A DNA stretch of 64,000 nt from Alkalibacterium olivapovliticus (GTDB lineage Bacteria; Bacillota; Bacilli; Lactobacillales; Carnobacteriaceae_A): positions 1 through 64,000 of the forward strand of contig NZ_PVTO01000009.1 in assembly GCF_003003275.1 (NCBI RefSeq), given 5' to 3'. Below, piece by piece: positions 1 through 9,010 of the stretch. Below the pieces are notes generated by a model. It saw only the letters and a program-made list of their open reading frames with translations, was not told the origin of the DNA and ran no database searches. A program made the translations under genes and the position numbers. How positions within the stretch are numbered: the first letter of the stretch is position 1; each line of letters begins with the position of its first letter.

Positions 1-2
1 AT

Positions 3-416
3 ACCATCCAAAGGAGCTATGTCCTTCAGCTGTTATATCAGCCAGAATACGCATTCGAGAAATTAACACCGGAAGAATCACAATGCCTGTTTGAGCAGTA
101 TCCATTTTTCAAAGAGCTATACGACAGTATACAGACATTTAAAAAAATGCTTTAAACGCATGACGGTAAAGGAATGGGAGACTGGCTTGTTCAAGCGGAG
201 CAGTCGCCCTACAAAGAATTGCATAGTTTTGTGGACGGAACAAAACAGGATTTAGACGCGGTCCTCATGGCTATTCAATCCCCATACAGCAACGGCCTGG
301 TTGAAGGATCGATCAATAAACTGAAAGTGATCAAGCGCATCATGTATGGTCGTTGTTCCTTCGCTCTTTTAAGAAATAAAGTCTTATTGTTGGAGAGATT
401 CCATTCAGTCAACTAA
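3..416 (+). pseudogene. ISL3-family transposase, 3' remnant with in-frame stop
   Basis: Translation in one frame from the window edge gives a C-terminal transposase segment. It ends in the NGLVEGSINKLKVIKRIMYG block characteristic of ISL3-family DDE transposases. The frame is interrupted by TAA at 153-155 with no frame change, so the reading continues as THDGKGMGDW after the stop. The 5' part lies outside the window, so the total length is unknown. The likely original codon was CAA (Gln). The copy should be inactive unless the stop is suppressed. It lies immediately outside the capsule locus, a common position for IS remnants. Family assignment rests on motif recognition only. Confidence 0.75.
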
Positions 417-430
417 CATTGGAAAGAACC
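413..430. repeat. Putative right terminal inverted repeat of the ISL3 remnant
   Basis: Directly over and after the transposase stop lies CTAACATTGGAAAGAACC. Its reverse complement begins GGTTCTTTCC, which resembles the GG-CTTT starts of ISL3-family terminal repeats. The matching left end is outside the window, so the assignment cannot be confirmed here. Confidence 0.35.
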
Positions 431-545
431 TAATACAGTTTAGCAGTCACACCCTAGATAACTTATTTGCTCTTTAATTAATCCTAATCTCTAATATTAT
501 GAAACTAATACTCATCTAAGATAAATTTAGTTGTCGCGAGAAATC

Positions 546-1865
546 TTATCTGCTCTTACCTGTCTTTATATTAACTGATTCAAACCTCTTACTCAGGTAG
601 AGTGTACTAATCATTAAGATTATATTAAGTATAGCACCGGAAACACTGTAGAAAGCTACTGCTATTACATCACTTGAGTACCAATAGTATCCCAACAGTA
701 ATAAACCTACTCTCAGAATTAATTCCAATGCTGTATAGATTAAATGAAATCTTTGAGCTGCCAGTACCGGTAAGGAATTTACACAAGGTTTGTTAATAAA
801 TTCAAAAAACACTCCCAAAGCCATCCACCTTGCGTATTCTCCTGCTACTATCCATTCGGCTCCAAAAACGAAACCGAATAATTGCGGACCAAAGACTATT
901 ACTAGACCAAAAGGAATACATCCTACTACAGATAGACCTACAATAGCTTTTTTTATCAACTTTGTAATATTTTCTCCATTCTTTGCAGCGTCTGAAATAC
1001 GCGGATAAAATACATCACTTACTGACTTCCCTAATAGTGAGGTTGGAACTACTAACACTGTTTTACCGATAGAATAAAAACCAGCTGAGGCAGGTCCAAA
1101 AAAACTAGTCAAGATTAATATTGGTAAACTTTGAGATATAGAATATAAAAAAACCTGCGGAGCTCTATATAGAGGAAAATCATTATACTTTAGACCGACT
1201 TTTTTTAATTTGCTGAAATCATGGAATACATTATCTTTGTAATTAATTTTGTAGTGAAAGTTGATTTTTGAGAACCTTATCATCAAGATTGCTTTGAGTC
1301 CATTTCCGAATACACTTATAATAATTAGGACTGCTGCGACTGGTTGATATAACCCAATCATAACTTTACTACCATTTAGTATTAGGGCATGATAAAATTT
1401 CACTTTTGCTGAAATCAAAAATTTTTTTTTGCGAATAAGCCATTGTTCTGTAACTTGTAATACGCCGGCTAATAAAACAAAAATAGGTACTAAATACAAA
1501 AAAGGCGCTATCTGTTCTAAACTAAACATTTCAATGATAATTTTATTGAAAAATATTAGAATCAACCCAGTAAAGATTGTTATTATTGTTGATATTAATA
1601 GTGATAGATGGACTATGCCTCTTGCTTCATTATCATTACTCGGTAGTACTATTGCTATTGGATAAGTTAATGTTGATATAGGTGCAAGAAGACCTACAAT
1701 AGCCATGAATACTCCTAGCAAACCATAACCTTCTGGTCCATAAATACGTGTAATAACTGGTTGTAATAAAAAACTTACTAGTTGAGCAGCAACTGCTCCA
1801 GTTGTCATTATTAATATATTTTTGATAAAAGGTCTTTTAGTGATCTTATTTAAAGTCATTCTCAT
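546..1865 (-). CDS. Wzx-type polysaccharide flippase (MOP superfamily)
   Basis: A 439-residue polytopic membrane protein with about a dozen hydrophobic helices, starting with a short basic N-terminus (MRMTLNKITKRPF) followed by a TGAVAAQLVSFLLQPVITRIYGPEGYG segment typical of the MOP/PST exporters. Members flip undecaprenyl-PP-linked repeat units across the cytoplasmic membrane. It is the last gene of cluster A and its codon choice is very A+T rich, as in the neighbouring transferases. It is separated by about 250 nt of A+T-rich, apparently empty DNA from the upstream transferase. No terminator is obvious after it. Confidence 0.88.
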   Translation of the reverse strand: MRMTLNKITKRPFIKNILIMTTGAVAAQLVSFLLQPVITRIYGPEGYGLLGVFMAIVGLLAPISTLTYPIAIVLPSNDNEARGIVHLSLLISTIITIFTGLILIFFNKIIIEMFSLEQIAPFLYLVPIFVLLAGVLQVTEQWLIRKKKFLISAKVKFYHALILNGSKVMIGLYQPVAAVLIIISVFGNGLKAILMIRFSKINFHYKINYKDNVFHDFSKLKKVGLKYNDFPLYRAPQVFLYSISQSLPILILTSFFGPASAGFYSIGKTVLVVPTSLLGKSVSDVFYPRISDAAKNGENITKLIKKAIVGLSVVGCIPFGLVIVFGPQLFGFVFGAEWIVAGEYARWMALGVFFEFINKPCVNSLPVLAAQRFHLIYTALELILRVGLLLLGYYWYSSDVIAVAFYSVSGAILNIILMISTLYLSKRFESVNIKTGKSR

Positions 1866-2112
1866 TATTTATACTCCCTGTATAAAATATCTATTGCTAT
1901 TTAGCACAAATCATTAAATTTTAAATCAATCTTTAAATAAATGAACTGTCGAAAAATATAAATAGCCGTAATTAAATTTTTAAGTATAATTTAACTCCAC
2001 CTATGATTTTTAATTAAACCCCTTTTAAAAATGCTATTTATAACTAAATAGATAAACTGACTTTTATGCTTGAATACTCCATAAAAATTAAAACTTGTAC
2101 TCAGAGAATAAT

Positions 2113-3033
2113 TTAGCTAATTAGTTTAATTATAATAGCAACTAAACTTTTTAAAAAAACTTTAGAAAAAAATAAATTTTCAAAAATTCCCTTTCGAAAT
2201 TTTATAAGTAATCTCAAATTATCTATTCTAGTTAAATCCTTGCTTATTATTGAGTTTAACCACATCCAAAAAAATGTTTTCCGAATTTTATTATAACTTT
2301 TATTTCCGTCCAGGTAAGTATAATATTCGGGTACAGCAATATTGCCTATGTTTATTTTTCTACGACTTAACGATTTTTCATCATAGTTAATATATATCAT
2401 TTCATTACTAAGATAGAAAACGTCTGTTTTAAAAAAAAGAGGAGTGAAGAATAACCAATCTTCAAATTTTTCTACATCAATTTGAAAACGTAAATCCGAC
2501 AAAAGATCTATTGAAAAAACTGCAGATGCACTCCCACCTAATGGAAAACCTCCATTGATAAGGGTACTTTGTTTATCTTTAACAATATAAGTATCTTTCT
2601 CTAATTCGAATAAATATTTTGATATTGAGTTCAAGCTTGGTCTATTAAATTTATCGTAATAGTTGCGGGTAGTAAGTATGTATTTAGCATTATACTTAGA
2701 AACAACTCTGGCAATATTATTAAAAAATTGAGAAGAAGATATTTCATCATCTGCATCTAGAAAAATTATATAATCACCAGTAGCGACACTAATCCCTCTA
2801 TTTCTACTATATGAAACACCTTTATTGATATTATTCTTTAAAAGTAAAAGTTTATTGTTTTTTTCTCTGATTTGTAAATTCTTTAGAATATTGTAGCTAT
2901 CGTCTTCACTAGAATCATCAATAACAATTACTTCAAAATTCTCATAATCTTGAGATAAAACACTCATAATTGAATTTTCAATAAACATTTCTTTGTTAAA
3001 CACTGGAATAATTATAGTGATTTTTAAATTCAT
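2113..3033 (-). CDS. Glycosyltransferase family 2
   Basis: A GT-A fold transferase: ITIIIPVFNKEMFIENSI at the N-terminus, a VIDDSSEDDS nucleotide-binding region near residue 40, and the metal-binding FLDADDE near residue 92. It would add one sugar to the lipid-linked repeat unit at the cytoplasmic face. The reading frame is open further upstream to 3090, but that would overlap the preceding gene. I chose the ATG at 3033 because GGAAAGG sits seven bases before it and the conserved core begins at once. The acceptor and donor cannot be deduced. Strong A+T bias suggests the gene belongs to the serotype-specific, transferred part of the locus. Confidence 0.85.
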   Translation of the reverse strand: MNLKITIIIPVFNKEMFIENSIMSVLSQDYENFEVIVIDDSSEDDSYNILKNLQIREKNNKLLLLKNNINKGVSYSRNRGISVATGDYIIFLDADDEISSSQFFNNIARVVSKYNAKYILTTRNYYDKFNRPSLNSISKYLFELEKDTYIVKDKQSTLINGGFPLGGSASAVFSIDLLSDLRFQIDVEKFEDWLFFTPLFFKTDVFYLSNEMIYINYDEKSLSRRKINIGNIAVPEYYTYLDGNKSYNKIRKTFFWMWLNSIISKDLTRIDNLRLLIKFRKGIFENLFFSKVFLKSLVAIIIKLIS

Positions 3034-3061
3034 TAATTTACCTTTCCATTCGTTTCTGATA

Positions 3062-3940
3062 CTATCTATGTTTAACTTTTCTAAAAGCATAATTTGAGTA
3101 AATATCTTTTCCTAAAATTGCGACTTCACTTATTTTTATCTTATTTTTCCATAAAATGAAAGGAAGAGAAATTTGATCTCTTTTGGAATATTTGCTAAAT
3201 TCTTTCCACCATTCCTCCATTATCCGTACACAATCTGGATTGTTATGTTCTCTAACAATTACAGGCGCCTCGAGCATTCCGTAATTTTGCGGCATACCAG
3301 ATGCCTTAAGATGATTCATGTGTCTTAGTAAATTCGCTTCATTATCTTTTTTTATTTTTATACAATTGTTGATTTCTTTATAAACACAGCTCTGTCTATA
3401 GTGATTGTGCAATTTCAGTCCATAACTGTTCATGTTATGTATAAACTCTGTAAAGTCAGTTGATATTTTAATATTACCATCTACATAAATTGAATATTTA
3501 TAGTCAGAGAATAATTCGTGAGGCTTCATTTTGAAATATCGATTTTTCTCAATATTAGATTTATCAATAAGTGAGTAAGTGTCAAGTTCCACATTAAATT
3601 TTTTCCATTTAGAATTTTGTGAAATGTTATTATCTGTAATAATGAAGTAATCACAATTATCAGGAACATAATCTGGCTCTACAATATTATCATAGTTTCC
3701 AAAAATAACTGTATATATTACTATTCTATCTTCAGAAAAATAATTCGAGGATGTATCAATTTCTTTGATATCGTATTTGTTAAATCTTTTGACATGCTTT
3801 TTTAAAATCCCAAATCTATAAAATGAGTAAATAGCTTTTCTTTTGATATTTTTTTTCCAGAAATCTTTTTTATTTACTAATTTAACTTTTAAAAAATCAT
3901 TATTTATTTTTTCTATATCAACATTTTTATTAGCAAACAT
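3062..3940 (-). CDS. DUF616 (TOD1/MUCI70-like) putative glycosyltransferase
   Basis: A 292-residue protein carrying the DUF616 pattern: IYTVIFGNYDN around residue 75, then DYFIITDN, RYFKMKPHELFSDYKYSIYVDGNI with the acidic VDG motif, and a late HY/NHNNPDC region. DUF616 proteins are GT-A-like and in bacteria are found in polysaccharide loci; the exact reaction is not established. A GAGGGT ribosome site precedes the ATG. It lies just upstream of a GT2 gene, with a 28-nt gap to that gene's chosen start, so the two are probably co-translated. The basic N-terminal 60 residues have no recognisable domain. Assignment to the family is fairly sure, the activity is inferred. Confidence 0.72.
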   Translation of the reverse strand: MFANKNVDIEKINNDFLKVKLVNKKDFWKKNIKRKAIYSFYRFGILKKHVKRFNKYDIKEIDTSSNYFSEDRIVIYTVIFGNYDNIVEPDYVPDNCDYFIITDNNISQNSKWKKFNVELDTYSLIDKSNIEKNRYFKMKPHELFSDYKYSIYVDGNIKISTDFTEFIHNMNSYGLKLHNHYRQSCVYKEINNCIKIKKDNEANLLRHMNHLKASGMPQNYGMLEAPVIVREHNNPDCVRIMEEWWKEFSKYSKRDQISLPFILWKNKIKISEVAILGKDIYSNYAFRKVKHR

Positions 3941-4094
3941 TAAGGTACCCTCAATTCATCTTTATAGTTTGAGAATTTCCAGCTAAAAATATAGCCTTTT
4001 AAATATTATTGTTATAACACACATTTTCTAATTTTTTTAATTTAACACTTAAATAATTATTGTATATTTGCGATTTATAAGATGCATAAAAAAT

Positions 4095-4919
4095 TTAATC
4101 TTTATAAAACTCCTCGTATATAAACTTATGCGATGAAAAGTAAAATTGTGCTCTTTTCTGATAATTAAGGCCCCCCGTACTAGTCTTTTCATTATGGATA
4201 ATCTCAATTTCATTATTACAATAAGACTTTTTATTCTGTTTTGTAATTAGTTCTGCTATGAAGTTCTCTTCCCCAAATAAGAAACCTTTATATTCTTGAT
4301 TTTTAATTATTTCCATAAATTCTATATTTAATGCAAAGAAACATCCCTGAACTGCGTAAGCGTACTGGCTCTCTTTTTTTATTCTTTTATTCTTTTTAGC
4401 TTTATATTTTCCCAAAGTTAAATACAATGAAGATAAGATAGGTTTGTCATGTATATAAATACTCTTTTTCATTTTATTAGCAGGAATTCTATCGATATAT
4501 TTTGGGTTATCATATGTTTCATTTTTTAAATTATATACAGAAGGTGCTATACACCAGATATCCTCAGAATATTCAGACTCCAGAAATTTTTTAAAGAAGT
4601 CTTTTTCGTTAATTATAATATCTGTATTACTAATAACTATCCACTGAGGTCTATTACTAGCTGAATTTATGTATTTTCTATAGCCAAAGAATGCCCCATT
4701 TAGATATCCTAAGTTACTTTTAGGATCAAACAAATGTGTGGTTATGTTTAAATCTTCTAATTCTTTTTGGAAATCTACTTTGATACCTTCACTGATTTTA
4801 TTATTAACAACTACTAATACTATATCTTTAGATATACTTTGCTTAGATAGTTGAGTTGCATAGTTTAGCACTTCTTCTTCATTAGCATAGTTAATTACTA
4901 TATTGAGAAATTTACTCAT
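4095..4919 (-). CDS. Glycosyltransferase family 2-like (rhamnosyltransferase type)
   Basis: A 274-residue transferase with a GT2 layout. It starts FLNIVINYANEEEVLNY, then VLVVVNNK, then DPKSNLGYLNGAFFGYR, which resembles the NLGF/Y-G block of rhamnosyl-type GT2 enzymes. The DXD-equivalent is ISNTDIII near residue 97. A later GCFFALNIEF and FLFGEENFIAELI match the acceptor-side region. The start has AAGGAGC seven bases upstream. It sits between the polymerase and the DUF616 gene. Sugar specificity is unknown; the similarity to rhamnosyltransferases is in layout only, and no dTDP-rhamnose genes are in the window. Confidence 0.72.
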   Translation of the reverse strand: MSKFLNIVINYANEEEVLNYATQLSKQSISKDIVLVVVNNKISEGIKVDFQKELEDLNITTHLFDPKSNLGYLNGAFFGYRKYINSASNRPQWIVISNTDIIINEKDFFKKFLESEYSEDIWCIAPSVYNLKNETYDNPKYIDRIPANKMKKSIYIHDKPILSSLYLTLGKYKAKKNKRIKKESQYAYAVQGCFFALNIEFMEIIKNQEYKGFLFGEENFIAELITKQNKKSYCNNEIEIIHNEKTSTGGLNYQKRAQFYFSSHKFIYEEFYKD

Positions 4920-4964
4920 TGTTTAGCTCCTTTTCGATTTTACAAAAATTATAAGTTGTAATTA

Positions 4965-6065
4965 CTAACTAAAAAAAAATTTAAATGGGACAAACGAATC
5001 ATAATAATTATAAAATCCTAAAAAACCAAATACTAAAACCACTAGTAAGTAAAGAGATGTGAATAAGATTTTAATATATTTATTGTCTATAGACTGAATA
5101 TAATATGATGCAATTATAATTTCAACTAACCTGAACCCTATTGATAGCCTACCTAATACTGGTACATCAAAGAAAATAAAATATAAAGATATACCGACGA
5201 AATTTATTAAATATATTAAACTCGTCTTTGATCCTAGTTGTTTAATTCTTTCATAAAATAATACCATTAAGCCCGCTTGCATAAAATAATACAAGAAGCC
5301 TAACCATCCTCCTTCTCGCATCGCATGTCTTCTATTAGCATGATTCACAATTCGATTTAACCCAAATTGTTCTGAGAAAATATTATAGTTTAATCCACCA
5401 ATAACTTCTCTGTAAAAGGGGCCTACAATTAAAAGACCTAGTACTATGCTTACTGAGAAATATATTAAAAGTTTTTTCCTATTCAATGTAATATTTTGCA
5501 ATGGAAGTAGAATCAAAAAAATCAAAGCGCTCGCATGGAAACTTGCAGCTACTATAACTATAAAAATAAATTTTTTCGTTTTCTTTTTATCTAAATAGTT
5601 TATAGAATAAAGTAATATTAATACTGACATGGACATTCTTAATCTAGACATATTTTGATGAAAGAAATATAGAGAGTAGTAAATATACAAACCTAAAAAA
5701 GGGTATATTGAATAGGTTTGTAATACCTTTGTGACTAATATAATACTGATTAGAGAGTATACAGTCAAAAAAAGAGTGTACTCTCCTTCGATCAGAGTTA
5801 TAAAATAGCTTAAAGTTGCATATCCTGGTTCCTGAAAGTCAACTATACTTAACGTTCCATTACTTATACTCTCAAAATACTCAATATGCAAAACATTATC
5901 ATAACCGATGTCTAAAGCTCTAAATGCACTTAAGACAAATAAAACTGATGCGAAAAAATACATTATTACTTTTTCTAAAATATACCTATAGTTAAAATTT
6001 GTGGTAAATATTATCGAAAAAACAAAACCTAGCAAGTATAGAATTGTGAAAATATCAAAGTTCAT
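4965..6065 (-). CDS. EpsG-family polysaccharide polymerase (Wzy-like)
   Basis: A 366-residue integral membrane protein with about ten hydrophobic helices. An early SAFRALDIGYDNVLHIEYFESI segment and the FFHQNMSRLRMSMSVLILLYSINYL block are hallmarks of EpsG/Wzy-like polymerases, which join repeat units at the outer face of the membrane. It is in the middle of the transferase block of cluster A and is the only polymerase candidate there. The ribosome site (GGGACTTT before ATG) is weak, so translation may depend on the upstream gene. Confidence 0.8.
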   Translation of the reverse strand: MNFDIFTILYLLGFVFSIIFTTNFNYRYILEKVIMYFFASVLFVLSAFRALDIGYDNVLHIEYFESISNGTLSIVDFQEPGYATLSYFITLIEGEYTLFLTVYSLISIILVTKVLQTYSIYPFLGLYIYYSLYFFHQNMSRLRMSMSVLILLYSINYLDKKKTKKFIFIVIVAASFHASALIFLILLPLQNITLNRKKLLIYFSVSIVLGLLIVGPFYREVIGGLNYNIFSEQFGLNRIVNHANRRHAMREGGWLGFLYYFMQAGLMVLFYERIKQLGSKTSLIYLINFVGISLYFIFFDVPVLGRLSIGFRLVEIIIASYYIQSIDNKYIKILFTSLYLLVVLVFGFLGFYNYYDSFVPFKFFFS

Positions 6066-6092
6066 AAAGTCCCAACTATCTAATATAAATTT

Positions 6093-7325
6093 TTATAGTT
6101 TAACAGTACAAAGAGATCTTTTACCTGTATGAGCGGAGTCGAAACAGAGCATTTTTCCACTTCTATCCCATCTAGGATGTAAATCACACCGTACTGTATC
6201 TTTAAACCCACGTGGAGACCATAACTTAGCTATAATTTTTTTATGGTTTTTTTCTATATGAAATATATTTAATTCCTGAATTCTAAATCTATTTGGATAA
6301 CTATCAGTTACTATAAGACCTGACTCGTAACAATACTGCGGGTGACCATCTGAAGTGAAATTACCAGAACCAACTTTAGTATATTCATCGCTCTTATCTT
6401 TGAATATATGGTATCCATCACCATGCTTTTCGGTATTACAATATGCAAAAACCTCATTATTAGATTTCCACGTAATATGAGATACCATATCTCCAGTAGG
6501 AAAAACATGTATATTATCCCCATTAATGTCACAAGAAATCATTCTTGAATGTAATTGTTTACCTTCTTGATACCACCTATGCAAGAATAAGAAACGATTA
6601 CCTGTAGGTGAAAACAAGCAATGTGTGAAAAAATGATAAGCATCTATCATTGTTTCATTAGGATCATACTCTGATATATCATAAACTGAGAATATTTCTT
6701 TTCTGTTTCCTGTTTTCAGCTCTATTATGCTCATTCCTGATTTTTTTGGTGCTTTGTCTAATTTATACTGATCATTTTCATTTGCATAACCATATCCATA
6801 CATTCCTATATTTAGACGTTCAAAACTATATGAGGTTGCAACTACTCCATTATTGTCGACAGCACTTATTGATCTGTCTAAATTTAATACTTCTTTTCCT
6901 TCTAGATCTATAATCCTAGCAATATTATTTTCGCCGTCCCAGTCATTGAAAATAATTCTATTTTCATTATTCATCCACTGAAGCATTGATCCTTGTTGCC
7001 AATTCCAAGATTCTGTTTTTCCTAAAGACTTGAATTCTTTAAAATCCTTTCCATGAAAATATCCAATTTCTAGCTGTTCTCCTTTAGTTGGCTCCCTATT
7101 TGGAATATTGAACTTGTGAGATAATAACATCTTATTGTCATGTGACCATGGTATTTTGTCGTGAAATCCAAAAAAGTATCCTTCTCGCTCGATTATATTA
7201 TAATTACTAACAATTCTTTTTTGTGGTATTACTGCTAATATAAATTGATAGCTATCTCTAAAAGCATTTTTTATCTTAGTATTTTTTTTTACTAGATCAT
7301 ATATTGTTCTTTCCAACCTATTCAT
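6093..7325 (-). CDS. Capsule-locus beta-propeller protein of unknown function
   Basis: A 410-residue soluble protein without signal peptide or membrane segment. It contains repeated Trp/Asp-rich blades: IPWSHDNKMLLSHKF, NWQQGSMLQWMNNENRIIFND, HCLFSPTGNRFLFLHRW, HITWKSNNEVFAYC and the closing HPRWDRSGKMLCFDSAHTGKR. These resemble TolB/WD40-like propeller repeats. Similar proteins occur in capsule loci but have no agreed role; a scaffold or a carbohydrate-active enzyme with a propeller fold is possible. It is expressed between a GT2 gene and the polymerase with short spacings, so it probably acts on the same polymer. Confidence 0.6.
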   Translation of the reverse strand: MNRLERTIYDLVKKNTKIKNAFRDSYQFILAVIPQKRIVSNYNIIEREGYFFGFHDKIPWSHDNKMLLSHKFNIPNREPTKGEQLEIGYFHGKDFKEFKSLGKTESWNWQQGSMLQWMNNENRIIFNDWDGENNIARIIDLEGKEVLNLDRSISAVDNNGVVATSYSFERLNIGMYGYGYANENDQYKLDKAPKKSGMSIIELKTGNRKEIFSVYDISEYDPNETMIDAYHFFTHCLFSPTGNRFLFLHRWYQEGKQLHSRMISCDINGDNIHVFPTGDMVSHITWKSNNEVFAYCNTEKHGDGYHIFKDKSDEYTKVGSGNFTSDGHPQYCYESGLIVTDSYPNRFRIQELNIFHIEKNHKKIIAKLWSPRGFKDTVRCDLHPRWDRSGKMLCFDSAHTGKRSLCTVKL

Positions 7326-7364
7326 TAAGCTTCCCTCAAATCATCATTTTTTTAGAATAGCACT

Positions 7365-8135
7365 TCACCTCAACTTAAAAACAGTTACGACAACCCAATA
7401 AATAATTAAATAAGTAGACTTTAGTACAGATAAATTTTCAATTTCTCTATACACTTTCCAATGATATTTAACAAGATTTGACTTCTTTTTAGAAAGCGAT
7501 CCACTTCTTATTCTATGACTTGCAAGAGATTCTTCCATACCATAGAGCATCCCAGCATTCTTGACTACGCTTAACCACATCACATAATCATTTCGCTTTC
7601 GTATATTAGGAATATTGACTTTACCGATAACCTCTGCATTATAAATCACTGTTGAATTCCCTGGATTTTTCTTTAATATATCCACATAGGTACTTTGTTT
7701 TCTAACACCAATTGTTCTATTTAAGTACATACCATTTTCATCAATTTTGGTATAACTAGTGCAGGTAAACAGATAATTGTTTTCTTTCATAAATGATATC
7801 TGCTTAGTTAATTTATCTGGAAACCATACATCATCACTATCCAGAAAAGCTATGTACTTTCCTCTTGCAAGTTCGACAGCAGTATTCCTTGCGACTGCAG
7901 CCCCAAAGTTTTTCTCCTGTTTATGTAATTTAATTCTTTTATCTTTTTTTGTATACTTTTTAACTATCTCATCAGTGTTGTCACTAGAATTATCATCAAT
8001 AACAATTACTTCCCAATTTTTGTATGTTTGTTCCAACACTGAATCCAATGTAATACTAATAAAATCTGCACAATTATAAGCAGGCATTACTATAGACACT
8101 AAGCCCTCATTTAAAATTTCTTTATTTTTTTCCAT
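7365..8135 (-). CDS. Glycosyltransferase family 2
   Basis: A 256-residue GT-A transferase. LVSIVMPAYNCADFISITLDSV opens the domain, VIDDNSSDNTDEIV near residue 46 binds the nucleotide, ARNTAVELARGKYIAFLDSDDVW carries the DxDD metal site near residue 97. This is the compact form common in capsule clusters. GGAG lies about 11 bases before the ATG. It starts six bases after the end of the broken CapN-like gene, so the two were once translationally linked. Being first of the variable block, it likely adds the second sugar of the repeat (inference). Confidence 0.85.
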   Translation of the reverse strand: MEKNKEILNEGLVSIVMPAYNCADFISITLDSVLEQTYKNWEVIVIDDNSSDNTDEIVKKYTKKDKRIKLHKQEKNFGAAVARNTAVELARGKYIAFLDSDDVWFPDKLTKQISFMKENNYLFTCTSYTKIDENGMYLNRTIGVRKQSTYVDILKKNPGNSTVIYNAEVIGKVNIPNIRKRNDYVMWLSVVKNAGMLYGMEESLASHRIRSGSLSKKKSNLVKYHWKVYREIENLSVLKSTYLIIYWVVVTVFKLR

Positions 8136-8140
8136 AGCGC

Positions 8141-8989
8141 TTATTTCTCCATTTCAGTATTTTTGATTGAATCATCAAAACTCACCACTATATAATTACT
8201 TTCAAAACCAGATAAATTCTGATTATAAACCAAGTCACCGAAAATTTTATTCACTATACCTACCTTCAATAACTTTAATACTGGGTTAAATAATTTTGTC
8301 AATATTAATTTTTTTCCTCGAAATTCAGCGATTTTTTTAACCATTTCACTAGTATTCACATATTCAGAATTTTGTGGAAAGAATAAACCAGTACTTTTAT
8401 TGTTAATTACCTGCTTTATGAATTCAGATAGATTATCAATATATATCATACTACGTTTATTATTGTATTTTGGAAACAGTGGAGTCTTAACAGCTAAACT
8501 TGATAGTTTAGTATAATTCCCTTTACACCCTTTCCCGTATACCATCGGAGGTCTTATAATAGATACATTAAATGAATCATCCGCAAGTTAATTAATTAAC
8601 TTTTCAGCTTCAACTTTAGACTTACCATAAGCATTTTTAGGTCTTAGCGGAGTGAATTTAGTAATATACCCACTATCGATTCCATAAACACTCATTGAAC
8701 TTAGAAAGATAAACTGATTTACTCCATTTTCTTTTGCCTTTTTTGCAGTTTCGTATGCCAAATCTCTATTCACTTTATAATAGAGACCTTGATTCTTACT
8801 AGTCTCTTTTATATGTGCTATCCCAGCAACATGAAACACAACATCATACTTAGAAAAATCCATTTCTTTCCATAAGCCATCTCTCATATCGATTGTATCG
8901 ACATGATAGTTATCCGGTTCTTTCATAATCCAGTTCTCTACTGAAGTTCCTATATAACTTTTTTTTCCTGTTATTAATACTTTTTTCAT
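8141..8989 (-). pseudogene. CapN/WbpV-like NAD-dependent epimerase/reductase, interrupted by in-frame TAA
   Basis: Two reading frames, 8588-8989 and 8141-8545, are one gene in the same frame. The first gives the Rossmann start KKVLITGKKSYIGTSVENW, then VFHVAGIAHIKE and the FLSSMSVYG...YGKSK catalytic region. After VEAEKLIN comes a TAA at 8588-8590, then LADDSFNVSIIRPPMVYGKGCKGNY continues the family pattern without any shift. Whole length would be 282 residues, normal for these extended SDR enzymes. In Staphylococcus aureus the CapD-CapN-CapM set makes UDP-D-FucNAc and its lipid-linked form, and the neighbours here match CapM and CapD. A single base change (for example AAA to TAA) explains the stop. 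Sequencing error or readthrough are alternatives. Confidence 0.8.
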
Positions 8990-9010
8990 CTTTAAACAGT
9001 CTCCTTAAGT

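Noticed and set aside
8141-8545. Independent short gene starting MVYGKG
   Set aside because: It is the in-frame continuation of the upstream CapN-like gene and begins in the middle of a conserved motif, so it is the second half of a broken gene.
153-8590. Two in-frame TAA codons taken as a sign of stop-codon reassignment or suppression
   Set aside because: All other genes in the window, including essential ones, use TAA as normal stops; two decayed genes are a simpler explanation.
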